NCBI GenBank assembly: GCA_938015295.1
Contig: CALLQB010000035.1
Coordinates: 1 to 64,000 of the forward strand
Reading direction: 5' to 3'
From: an uncultured Acidimicrobiales bacterium
GTDB taxonomy: Bacteria; Actinomycetota; Acidimicrobiia; Acidimicrobiales; SHLQ01
DNA length: 64,000 bases
The translations under genes and the position numbers were made by a program. How positions within the stretch are numbered: position 1 is the first letter of the stretch; every line of letters starts with the position of its first letter. Below the pieces are notes generated by a model that saw only the letters and a list, made by a program, of their open reading frames with translations, was not told the origin of the DNA and ran no database searches. Below, in pieces: positions 42,913 to 50,731 of this stretch.

Positions 42913-44318
42913 TTCGGGCCCAACGTATCGAGTTCAGGGCCTTCGGGATACTCGACCAATTCCTGGCCGAGGTCTTCCTGGATTTCGTGCGCCCGGTTTG
43001 GGTTGATTTCAGCCTGGTTGGCGATGTAGGCGAAGGTGAGAATGTCGCCATTCGCGGCTTCTGCGAAGCCTGCGAGAGCGGAAACCTCGTTAAGCGAGCC
43101 CGTCTTGCCGCGTATCTTCCCTTTGACGTCGGGGTCGAGGAACCGTTCTCGCAAGGTGCCGCGCTCACCCGCGACCGCAAGGCCGGCGGCAAGCGCAGAA
43201 TCTGGGCCAGCCTTTTCGAGCAGATCGATAAGCAGGTCGCACGTCACACTGTTTTCGCTCGACAGGCCGCTGCCATCGGCGACGACGACCCCGGCCATCT
43301 TGAAGCCAGCACGGGTCATGATGACGCCTGATGCCTCGGCTCCAGCCAAGGTGGTGGGTTCGCTGCGGGCCGACCTGCCGATCTCTTTCAAGATGAGTTC
43401 GGCGGTGCTGTTGTCACTCGAGGCAAGCATTTGCCCGACCACTTCGGTCATGGGTGCCGAGGTGAGCGTACCGAGTTCGGTGAGGCCCGCCGGCACGGTT
43501 CCAACGTCGGAGCCGTTGCGGATGACGACGCCGCGTAGCTCAAGAAGGTCGTCGAAGATCTTGGCAGAGTTGGTCGCCGGTTGATCGGAGCGGGTCGCGA
43601 GCTGGTTTGCCTCGTTGTCGTCGGGGTAGGCGCTGAACCCATCGTTGACCGAAAGGGCGGTGAGCGGCCCTGTCTGGTTTTGGTCGGTGAATCGCGGTGG
43701 CCAGCTGTCGACCGAGCGAGCGAGGTCGTATCGCGATTCGTCGCCCAGCACCCCGCCAACGATCTCGGTTACGCCAGCGGCGACGACTTGGTCGGCGAGC
43801 AACGCGAGATTGGTAAAGGTCTGAGGTTCGGGGTACCGGCCGATATATCGCTCGGTGGCGAGGATCGGGTCTCCTCCGCCGACAAGCCAGAGGTCGCCGT
43901 CGACGACGCCGTCCACCGGCGCCGGCCCGAACACTTTTGTTTCGTACACAAAGTCCTCACCGAGTGCTTCGAGAGCGGCGGCGCCGGTGACGAGCTTTTG
44001 CGCTGACGCAGGAATGAGCGGAAGTGTGCCGTTGTGCGCGAACACCTCTTCGCCGCTGCTCGTCACCACAAGGCACGAGTTTTCGGGTGAGTCGTTGACC
44101 ACAGAGACGAGGTCTTCGGCAAGGACCTCGTTTGAGGTCGCCACGCGGATAAATGCGGGCAGGCGCCGGGCCGAAAACACTGGCGTCTCAACAGACGGCT
44201 GTGGCGCCGAGGCCACTGGTTCGCTCAAGGCGGCTGCTTCGCGATCAGCTTCGCGAGCCATATACGCAGCGATGCCCGCTGCTACGAGGAACAAAAGAGG
44301 AAGAACCAGTCGACGCAC
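42909..44318 (-). CDS. dacB: D-alanyl-D-alanine carboxypeptidase/endopeptidase, PBP4 type
   Basis: 469 residues. The N-terminal signal anchor LVLPLLFLVAAGIAAYMA is followed by the three penicillin-binding motifs of class C PBPs: SAQK (in IPASAQKLVTG, about 103), SDN (in ASSDNSTAELI, about 305) and KTG (in IRGKTGSLNEV, about 410). It trims or cleaves peptidoglycan crosslinks outside the membrane. The spacing between SxxK and SxN allows for the extra domain of PBP4. It is translationally coupled to the LON-domain gene. Confidence 0.93.
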   Translation of the reverse strand: MRRLVLPLLFLVAAGIAAYMAREADREAAALSEPVASAPQPSVETPVFSARRLPAFIRVATSNEVLAEDLVSVVNDSPENSCLVVTSSGEEVFAHNGTLPLIPASAQKLVTGAAALEALGEDFVYETKVFGPAPVDGVVDGDLWLVGGGDPILATERYIGRYPEPQTFTNLALLADQVVAAGVTEIVGGVLGDESRYDLARSVDSWPPRFTDQNQTGPLTALSVNDGFSAYPDDNEANQLATRSDQPATNSAKIFDDLLELRGVVIRNGSDVGTVPAGLTELGTLTSAPMTEVVGQMLASSDNSTAELILKEIGRSARSEPTTLAGAEASGVIMTRAGFKMAGVVVADGSGLSSENSVTCDLLIDLLEKAGPDSALAAGLAVAGERGTLRERFLDPDVKGKIRGKTGSLNEVSALAGFAEAANGDILTFAYIANQAEINPNRAHEIQEDLGQELVEYPEGPELDTLGPK

Positions 44319-44359
44319 GGCGCAATCGTAGACGGCTCAGCGTGCAAAGATCAGAGACC

Positions 44360-44791
44360 ATGCAGATTCTCGCAGCACTTTTTCTCGACACCATCGACCT
44401 GCGCCAGGTCGATGGACCCAGTACTCGTATCGACATGGCGGGCATTCAGTTCTCCGCCGTGGCGCCCACACCGCTTCCGTTGACATGGGCACCGCACCTT
44501 GTGGTAATTGCTCACGCGGGGGCCGATGAGTCGGGCCAAGGGGTGCTCGAGGTCGTCTTCAAACGCGATGGCGAACAACTGGCGCGTAACGTGCAACCGC
44601 TGCAAGTCGAGCCCGGCAAATTCACCTACCGGCTCGTTCGCGCCGAACTAGAGTTCAGCGACTACGGCACGGTGTACGCACACTGCAACGTCGACCGAGG
44701 TCCAGAAACCTTGGTTCCCTACACGTTGCTTCCTCCGGTGTCATCGCCAATCGAAGACCACGCAGGACCCCAGGACTCCCCTTCGGAATAA
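44360..44791 (+). CDS. Hypothetical protein, possibly DUF6941-like
   Basis: 143 residues, beta-rich, without signal peptide (MQILAALFLDTIDLRQVDGP, then HLVVIAHAGADESGQGVLEV, VYAHCNVDRGPETLVPYTLL). The pattern resembles small single-domain proteins I recall as DUF6941, but this is uncertain. Its stop overlaps the FIST gene start by one base (TAATG), so the two are translationally coupled and probably work together. Confidence 0.6.
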   Translation: MQILAALFLDTIDLRQVDGPSTRIDMAGIQFSAVAPTPLPLTWAPHLVVIAHAGADESGQGVLEVVFKRDGEQLARNVQPLQVEPGKFTYRLVRAELEFSDYGTVYAHCNVDRGPETLVPYTLLPPVSSPIEDHAGPQDSPSE

Positions 44792-45942
44792 TGCTCCAAA
44801 AAGCGTTCGCAAGTTCAGTCTCAGAACACCCGTTGCCAACCCACGCGATTGGCGAGGTCGTGGGTGACGTACTCGATGTCGTCGGCCCTTCGCCTGACAT
44901 CGCCGTGCTGTTCGTGACCGCTCCACTGGTTGGGGTCCTTGAGGACCTTGTCGCTGTGGTGGAGCAACTTTTGTCGCCAGGCACGCTTGTCGGCACGACG
45001 GCCGTGTCGGTGATGAGCGGGGCTCGCGAGGTCGAAGAAACACCGGCGGTTTCGTTGTGGGCGGCAAACGTTGGTGTGGCTGCCGCTGTGCAAACTCTTC
45101 GTCTCGAAGCCCAACAGCGTGGAAGCGCGGTGGACATCGTCGGGCTTCCCGATGAGCTCGACGCCGCAGCAACACTTGTGTTGCTGGCCGACCCGTTTAC
45201 GTTTCCTGCCGACCGCCTGTTGGCCGAAATCGAGCGACGTTCTCCCGGCATGGCCGTCGTCGGCGGTCTGGCATCGGCGGCCCGCGGCCCTGGAGGCAAC
45301 CGACTGCTTCTCAACGGCCAGTTGTACACCGACGGAGCGGTTGGCCTCCTTCTTGGCCCGGAGATTGCTTGTTCGACGGTCGTGTCGCAAGGCTGTCGCC
45401 CAATCGGCGATCCCTTTACCGTCACGAGCGCCGAGGAAAATCTCGTACACGAACTGGGCGGGCGACCGGCGCTCGAACGGCTCGAGGAGTTGGTTGCGGC
45501 GGCAACGCCCGAGGAGCGAGCGCTACTTGCCGCCGGCGTTCATATCGGTATCGTCGCGAACGAGCATCGCGAAAGCTTCGGCCGTGGTGACTTCGTTATC
45601 CGCGGCGTGCTCGGGGCCGACAAGACGACACGCTCGCTGGCGATCGGCGACGAGGCTCCCCTCGGGGCAGTCGTGCAGTTTCAGGTGCGCGATGCAACAA
45701 CCGCAAGCGAGGATCTCCACGCACTCCATGCGGATTCGTCCGGTGCAAAAGGGGCGCTCGTGTTCACATGTAACGGACGCGGAACCTACCTTTTCGGGGA
45801 ACCCCACCACGACGCTGCAATGGTGCACGATCTCACAGACGGGGCAGCACTTTCGGGGATGTTTTGTGCCGGGGAAATCGGGCCGGTCAACGGCACAAAT
45901 CACCTCCACGGTTTCACCGCGTCGACACTCCTTTTTCGCTAG
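44791..45942 (+). CDS. FIST-domain protein
   Basis: 383 residues with FIST_N (about 20-200) and FIST_C (about 220-375). Recognisable segments include LVGTTAVSVMSGAREVEETP, GGLASAARGPGGNRLLLNG, CNGRGTYLFG and GMFCAGEIGPVNGTNHLHGF, which close the FIST_C domain. FIST domains sense small ligands, possibly amino acids, in signalling proteins. This one has no output domain, so its partner may be the coupled upstream protein. Confidence 0.9.
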   Translation: MLQKAFASSVSEHPLPTHAIGEVVGDVLDVVGPSPDIAVLFVTAPLVGVLEDLVAVVEQLLSPGTLVGTTAVSVMSGAREVEETPAVSLWAANVGVAAAVQTLRLEAQQRGSAVDIVGLPDELDAAATLVLLADPFTFPADRLLAEIERRSPGMAVVGGLASAARGPGGNRLLLNGQLYTDGAVGLLLGPEIACSTVVSQGCRPIGDPFTVTSAEENLVHELGGRPALERLEELVAAATPEERALLAAGVHIGIVANEHRESFGRGDFVIRGVLGADKTTRSLAIGDEAPLGAVVQFQVRDATTASEDLHALHADSSGAKGALVFTCNGRGTYLFGEPHHDAAMVHDLTDGAALSGMFCAGEIGPVNGTNHLHGFTASTLLFR

Positions 45943-46036
45943 TTTTCGTCAGTTCTAGACCGCAGCATTTTGGTCTTGCCCATCTCATAATTCGCTCGCA
46001 TTGGCGGGCATCTCAGGAAGCAGAGTTATTCTCTCC

Positions 46037-48043
46037 ATGCACACCGATCAGCCTCTCGAAACCCAGCCTTTCGAAAACCAGCCTTTCGAAAATCGGGCTC
46101 TCGAACAACGAGCAATCAACGTCATACGTGGGCTCTCGATGGATGCCCCACACGCCGCCTCGTCGGGTCATCAAGGCACGGCGATGTCGCTGGCCCCCGC
46201 GGCGCATGTGTTGTTCACCCGGGTCATGAACTACGACGCTGCCGCGCCGGATTGGGCAGACCGCGACCGGTTCATTCTGTCGCCCGGTCATGCATCGATC
46301 CTGCTCTACTCGATGCTCCACCTCACCGGTTACGGCTTGACGCTCGATGATCTCAAAGCGTTTCGTCAATGGGAGTCGAAAACTCCGGGCCACCCCGAGG
46401 TAGGGCACACCGCTGGCGTCGAGGTAACCACCGGGCCGCTCGGTCAGGGTTTTGCAAACGGTGTCGGCATGGCCATCGCCGAAGAATCGCTACGAGCGCG
46501 TTTCGGCAACGAGGTTTGCGATCACTTCATCTACGGCATCGTGTCCGACGGCGACCTTGCCGAGGGCGTCAGCCATGAGGCCGCTTCGTTGGCCGGACAC
46601 CTGGGCCTCGGACGGCTGATCTACCTCTACGACGACAACCATGTCTCGATCGACGGACACACCGAGATCTCGCTCAGCGACGACGCTGCCGGTCGCTTTC
46701 GGGCCTATGGCTGGCACGTCGACGAAATTGGTGAAGCTGGCGAAGATCTCGACGCGATCGAAGCGGCGCTCAACCGGGCCAAAGGGGTCACCGACCGTCC
46801 GTCGATCATCATCATGCGCACCTACATTGGCACGCCGTCGCCCGAGCACACCGATGATCCCCACGCGCACGGCTATGTCTTTAAAGACGACCAGATCGCC
46901 TCCACCAAAGCGGCGATGGATATGCCCAACGAGTCCTTCTACGTCCCTAAAGATGTGCTCGACTACTACCGAGAGGCTGGCCGTCGCGGTGCCGAAGCGC
47001 GATCTGCCCGTGAAGCGGCAGCCGCCGCATGGAGCGGAGACCGCGACGCCTACGACGCCTGTATCAACGCAACCGGTCTGGGCGACTGGGGTGCACAGTT
47101 GCCGACTTACGAGGTTGGCGAAAAGATGGCGACCCGTGTGGCCGGGGGCAAGGCAATGGCTGCGCTGCTTGATGTTGTTCCTGGCATCATGGGCGGTGGC
47201 GCCGACCTCACCGGAAACACCGGCACAACGATTCCTGACAGGGGTGTTTTCAGTTCTGAGGACCGTGCAGGTCGGCAGATCTACTTCGGCATTCGCGAAC
47301 ACGGCATGGGCGCGATCATGAACGGCATGGCGTTGCACGGCGGGTGTGTGCCGGTCGGCGGTACCTTCTTGGTCTTCTCTGACTACATGCGGGGAGCCGT
47401 GCGTCTCGCTGCGCTGTCGCAAGCGAAGTCGATCTTTGTTTGGACACACGATTCAATCGGCGTTGGTGAAGACGGCCCTACGCACCAGCCGGTCGAGCAC
47501 CTGGCAGCACTGCGGGCGATCCCTGGTTTGCGGGTCATCCGTCCGGCCGACGCGAACGAGGCGGGGCTGGCGTGGCGTGCTGCTATTGCGAACGACGGCC
47601 CGACGGCGCTCGTGATGAGTCGTCAGGGCTTGCCGGTGCTCGAGGGCACGGCAACCGGCGACCTCGACAAGGGCGGCTATGTGCTCGTCGAACCCGAAGC
47701 CGATCCCGAACTCGTTCTGGTGTCGACTGGTTCAGAGGTTCACCTTTGCACCGGTGTGGCCGAAACACTGCAGGCCGAAGGCATCAACACCCGGGTGGTA
47801 TCGCTGCCGTGCTGGGAGCTCTTCGAAGAGCAGACGGAGGCATATCGTCTTGGCGTGCTGCCGGGCGGCGTTCCGACGTTGGCCGTTGAAGCGGCATCGT
47901 CGATGGGCTGGCACAAATGGGCCGACGGCGTCGTTGCGATCGATCGCTTCGGAGCGTCGGCGCCAGCGGGTAGAATCATGGAAGAATTCGGTTTGGAACC
48001 CGGCAACGTTGCTACTCGCGCCCGAGCTTTGCTCGGACGCTGA
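46037..48043 (+). CDS. tkt: Transketolase
   Basis: 668 residues, full length. The thiamine diphosphate motif is SDGDLAEGVSHEAASLAG with YDDNHVS following (about 165-200). GVGEDGPTHQPVEHLAAL belongs to the second domain and PADANEAGLAWRAAI follows. It transfers two-carbon ketol units in the pentose phosphate pathway. The ATG at 46037 is chosen; a TTG-based extension to 46001 is less likely. The first 25 residues contain a repeated pentapeptide (QPLET, QPFEN, QPFEN, RALEQ). Transaldolase follows 85 nt downstream. Confidence 0.95.
   Translation: MHTDQPLETQPFENQPFENRALEQRAINVIRGLSMDAPHAASSGHQGTAMSLAPAAHVLFTRVMNYDAAAPDWADRDRFILSPGHASILLYSMLHLTGYGLTLDDLKAFRQWESKTPGHPEVGHTAGVEVTTGPLGQGFANGVGMAIAEESLRARFGNEVCDHFIYGIVSDGDLAEGVSHEAASLAGHLGLGRLIYLYDDNHVSIDGHTEISLSDDAAGRFRAYGWHVDEIGEAGEDLDAIEAALNRAKGVTDRPSIIIMRTYIGTPSPEHTDDPHAHGYVFKDDQIASTKAAMDMPNESFYVPKDVLDYYREAGRRGAEARSAREAAAAAWSGDRDAYDACINATGLGDWGAQLPTYEVGEKMATRVAGGKAMAALLDVVPGIMGGGADLTGNTGTTIPDRGVFSSEDRAGRQIYFGIREHGMGAIMNGMALHGGCVPVGGTFLVFSDYMRGAVRLAALSQAKSIFVWTHDSIGVGEDGPTHQPVEHLAALRAIPGLRVIRPADANEAGLAWRAAIANDGPTALVMSRQGLPVLEGTATGDLDKGGYVLVEPEADPELVLVSTGSEVHLCTGVAETLQAEGINTRVVSLPCWELFEEQTEAYRLGVLPGGVPTLAVEAASSMGWHKWADGVVAIDRFGASAPAGRIMEEFGLEPGNVATRARALLGR
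46049..46108 (+). repeat. 15-bp coding tandem repeat in tkt
   Basis: Four 15-nt units (CAGCCTCTCGAAACC, two CAGCCTTTCGAAAA-type units, and the diverged CGGGCTCTCGAACAA) encode QPLET, QPFEN, QPFEN and RALEQ at the N-terminus of transketolase. Units 2 and 3 differ by a single base. Confidence 0.88.
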
Positions 48044-48128
48044 CTCGAAGCAAGTAAGGGTTTCTCGACCGGTACTGTTTCCACCGAGCTCTAGCTCACC
48101 ATCAGCCCCACGAAGGACAACCCTCCAC

Positions 48129-49226
48129 ATGACCCGTCTTCACGATCTGTACGACGCCGGACAAAGCCCTTGGCTCGATAATCTTCGTCGCGGCTGGATC
48201 ACCAGCGGCGAACTGGTGGCGTGGCGCGAAAAGGGCGTTCGTGGCATCACCTCGAACCCGTCGATCTTTCAAAAGGCCATCGCGGGCAGCGACGACTACA
48301 CCGAACAGTTCAGTTCGATGTTGGCCGCCGGTTCATCGATCGAGGAGAGCTACTGGGGCCTGGTAACCCAAGACATCGAGCATGCGCTCGAAATCATGCG
48401 GCCGGTGTACGACGAATCGAACGGACTCGACGGCTACGTTTCGGTCGAGGTCGATCCCTCGCTTGCCCGTGATGGTGAAGGCACCATGACTGCTGCGCGC
48501 AAGCTCGACGAGCTGATCAACGAACCCAATCTGTACGTCAAGATCCCTGCCACCGACGAAGGCACTCCGGCCATCGGGCAAATGATTGCCGAAGGCCGCA
48601 GTATCAACGTGACGTTGCTGTTCGCCATCGACAAGTACCAGGCCGTCATGGATGCCTACATCGATGGCCTTGAGCGTCGCGTCGCCGACGGCGGCGACAT
48701 TTCCGACGTGTCGTCGGTTGCGTCGTTCTTTATTAGTCGTATCGATGTTGAGGTGAATCGCCGCCTTGATGCTGTGGGTACACCCGAGGCTCTCGCACTG
48801 AAGGGCAAGGTGGCAATCGCCAACGCCAAGCTCGCCTATCAGGCTTTTCTTCACACGTTTAGCGGCGAGCGTTGGGAAGCGCTCGAAGCCAAGGGTGCCC
48901 GAAAGCAGCGGGTGCTTTGGGCCTCGACCTCAACGAAAGATCCGTCGTACCCGGACACGTTGTATGTCGACACCTTGATTGGTCCCGACTCGGTCAACAC
49001 GCTGCCCGATGCGACCATCGAAGCGTTCCTTGAGCGTGGCACGGTCGCTCGCACGATCGATGCAGATGTCGCCGGCGCTCAGGCCGTTATCGACGGGCTC
49101 AAAGCCGTTGGCGTCGACCTCACTTCGGTTACCGATCAGCTGCTCGACGAGGGAGTGACCAGCTTTGTCAAAAGCTTCGACGAGCTACTCGGCACCCTGG
49201 GCGATAAGGCCGAAACGCTCAAGTAG
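48129..49226 (+). CDS. tal: Transaldolase
   Basis: 365 residues, the actinobacterial length class. GVRGITSNPSIFQKAIAG and NLYVKIPATDEGTPA are clear; the lysine in the VKIPA motif forms the Schiff base. INVTLLFAIDKYQAVMDAY and SRIDVEVNRRLD follow. It transfers dihydroxyacetone units in the pentose phosphate pathway. The ATG at 48129 has AAGGACA upstream; the longer open frame lies within tkt and is rejected. Cotranscribed with tkt. Confidence 0.94.
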   Translation: MTRLHDLYDAGQSPWLDNLRRGWITSGELVAWREKGVRGITSNPSIFQKAIAGSDDYTEQFSSMLAAGSSIEESYWGLVTQDIEHALEIMRPVYDESNGLDGYVSVEVDPSLARDGEGTMTAARKLDELINEPNLYVKIPATDEGTPAIGQMIAEGRSINVTLLFAIDKYQAVMDAYIDGLERRVADGGDISDVSSVASFFISRIDVEVNRRLDAVGTPEALALKGKVAIANAKLAYQAFLHTFSGERWEALEAKGARKQRVLWASTSTKDPSYPDTLYVDTLIGPDSVNTLPDATIEAFLERGTVARTIDADVAGAQAVIDGLKAVGVDLTSVTDQLLDEGVTSFVKSFDELLGTLGDKAETLK

Positions 49227-49272
49227 CGCGAACCTTTTGGAGATTCGCTCGCGTACGTGCTGAGATCGGCGC

Positions 49273-50139
49273 ATGAAATTCGGTCTTGCATTTGCGTCCA
49301 GTATTGGAAACGATCCGTCATCCGCGCTTGAGATAGCGAAGGTGGCTGAAGAAGTCGGCTTTGAGTCGGTCTGGGGCGGCGAACACGTCATCTTTCCCTC
49401 GACCATCGAGTCGGCCTACCCGTACACGAGCGATGGCAAGGTGCCGGCCACGCCCGAGACGCCGATACCCGACCCGTTGATCTGGCTGGCCTACGTTGCG
49501 GCAGCTGCGCCAACGCTGCGGCTCGGCACCTGCATCTTGATCCTCCCCCAGCGCAACCCGTTGATTCTGGCGAAGGAACTTGCGACCCTCGATCACCTTT
49601 CGGGCGGGCGCGTCGAGCTGGGAATTGGCGTTGGTTGGATGAAAGAAGAGTTTGATGCGCTTGGTGTGCCGTGGGAGCGACGAGGGCGACGCAACGACGA
49701 ATATGTCGAGGCTCTACGGACAATCTGGTCGGGTTCGCACGTTGAATACCACGGCGAGTTTGTTGACTTCGACCCGCTCACGTGCACGCCGCAACCGGCG
49801 CAGGGTTCCAACATTCCCATTCTTGTCGGGGGTGACACCCCGGTGGCAATTCGCCGAGCGGCGCGTTTGGCCGACGGCTACTTTCCCGGTGAAGGCGACG
49901 CCGAGCGGCTCGGCGAGCTCATCACCGCGGTTCGTGAAGAGTGCAAGGCACAAGACCGCGACCCCGAATCGGTCGAAATCAACGCCATGTTCGGTGCACA
50001 TATGCAGAATCCGGCCGCAGGCCTCGAAACCTTCGAAAAGCTCGGCGTCGGCCGAGTGATGGTGCCAGCGTTCGTGTTCGCGGGCGAACGTGGTATCGAT
50101 CGCCTTCGCGCCTTTGGCGAATCACATATCAAGAGCTAG
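49273..50139 (+). CDS. LLM-class F420-dependent oxidoreductase (TIGR03619-like)
   Basis: 288 residues. MKFGLAFASSIGNDPSSALE, then AEEVGFESVWGGEHVIFPST, LRLGTCILILPQRNPLILAK, LDHLSGGRVELGIGVGWMKE and GDTPVAIRRAARLADGYFPG follow the canonical order of F420-dependent LLM enzymes. WMKEEFDALGVPW is a recurrent marker of the TIGR03619 group. The substrate is unknown. It is just upstream of the hxlR-fbiC operon that makes the F420 precursor. Confidence 0.85.
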   Translation: MKFGLAFASSIGNDPSSALEIAKVAEEVGFESVWGGEHVIFPSTIESAYPYTSDGKVPATPETPIPDPLIWLAYVAAAAPTLRLGTCILILPQRNPLILAKELATLDHLSGGRVELGIGVGWMKEEFDALGVPWERRGRRNDEYVEALRTIWSGSHVEYHGEFVDFDPLTCTPQPAQGSNIPILVGGDTPVAIRRAARLADGYFPGEGDAERLGELITAVREECKAQDRDPESVEINAMFGAHMQNPAAGLETFEKLGVGRVMVPAFVFAGERGIDRLRAFGESHIKS

Positions 50140-50146
50140 CGCCCTT

Positions 50147-50168
50147 GCGGATCGGCATGTCGATCCGC
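50147..50168 (+). terminator. Hairpin after the LLM gene
   Basis: GCGGATCG (50147-50154) pairs perfectly with CGATCCGC (50161-50168) around a 6-nt loop, starting 8 nt after the stop. No T-run follows, so it may be a weak or Rho-assisted terminator. Confidence 0.4.
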
Positions 50169-50223
50169 CGCCCTAACCAGCCGCAGCATTTCCGACGTTG
50201 GTTCAGATTTGCTACTTAGTAAG

Positions 50224-50252
50224 TTGCAATTGTAAACCGACTCATTTACAGT
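50224..50252 (+). promoter_or_regulatory. hxlR-fbiC promoter with overlapping operator
   Basis: TTGCAA (50224-50229) and TACAGT (50247-50252) form a -35/-10 pair with a 17-nt spacer. The inverted repeat TGTAAA (50231-50236)/TTTACA (50245-50250) lies between and overlaps the -10. An 8-nt gap to the ATG makes the message leaderless. Binding of the HxlR protein here would shut the operon. Sequence elements are seen; the regulator is inferred. Confidence 0.6.
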
Positions 50253-50260
50253 GCTCTTGC

Positions 50261-50731
50261 ATGGCATCGAGTGACCATATGGATCGAGACGACCCTTCGA
50301 GCATTCAACTCACGCTCGACACTGTTGGCGACCGGTGGACCCTGTTGATCCTTCGGGCCATGTTTCGTGGCATGTTTCGTTTCAGCGAGATCCAATGCGA
50401 CCTAGGTATCGCCAAGAACCTGCTCTCTGACCGGCTCGGTCGCCTTGTCGACAACGGCGTTGCCGAAAAAGTCCAGTATCAGGAGCGACCGGTTCGCTTC
50501 GAGTACCAGCTCACCGACAAAGGTCGGTCGCTGTCGCCGGTTCTCATTGCCCTGATGCACTGGGGCGACGAGTGGCGAACCGACGGACTGCACGACAAGG
50601 TGCTCGTCCACGATGCGTGCGGATCGCCAATCGAGCACGCCGTACGTTGTCCGGCATGCAATACCGACATCGACTCTGAACATATTCAAAGCACGGCATC
50701 GACCGTCGTTGCTTCTGGGGGAAACTCATGA
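50261..50731 (+). CDS. HxlR-family winged-helix regulator
   Basis: 156 residues. DTVGDRWTLLILRAMFRGMF then RFSEIQCDLGIAKNLLSDRL (about 20-60) is the HxlR winged helix; a wing (VEKVQYQERPVRFEYQLTDKG) follows. The C-terminus has C-x-S ... C-P-A-C, a possible zinc or redox site (ACGSPIEHAVRCPACNTD). HxlR proteins respond to aldehydes or redox stress. The ATG at 50261 fits the TACAGT box; the stop overlaps fbiC by 4 nt. Confidence 0.88.
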   Translation: MASSDHMDRDDPSSIQLTLDTVGDRWTLLILRAMFRGMFRFSEIQCDLGIAKNLLSDRLGRLVDNGVAEKVQYQERPVRFEYQLTDKGRSLSPVLIALMHWGDEWRTDGLHDKVLVHDACGSPIEHAVRCPACNTDIDSEHIQSTASTVVASGGNS

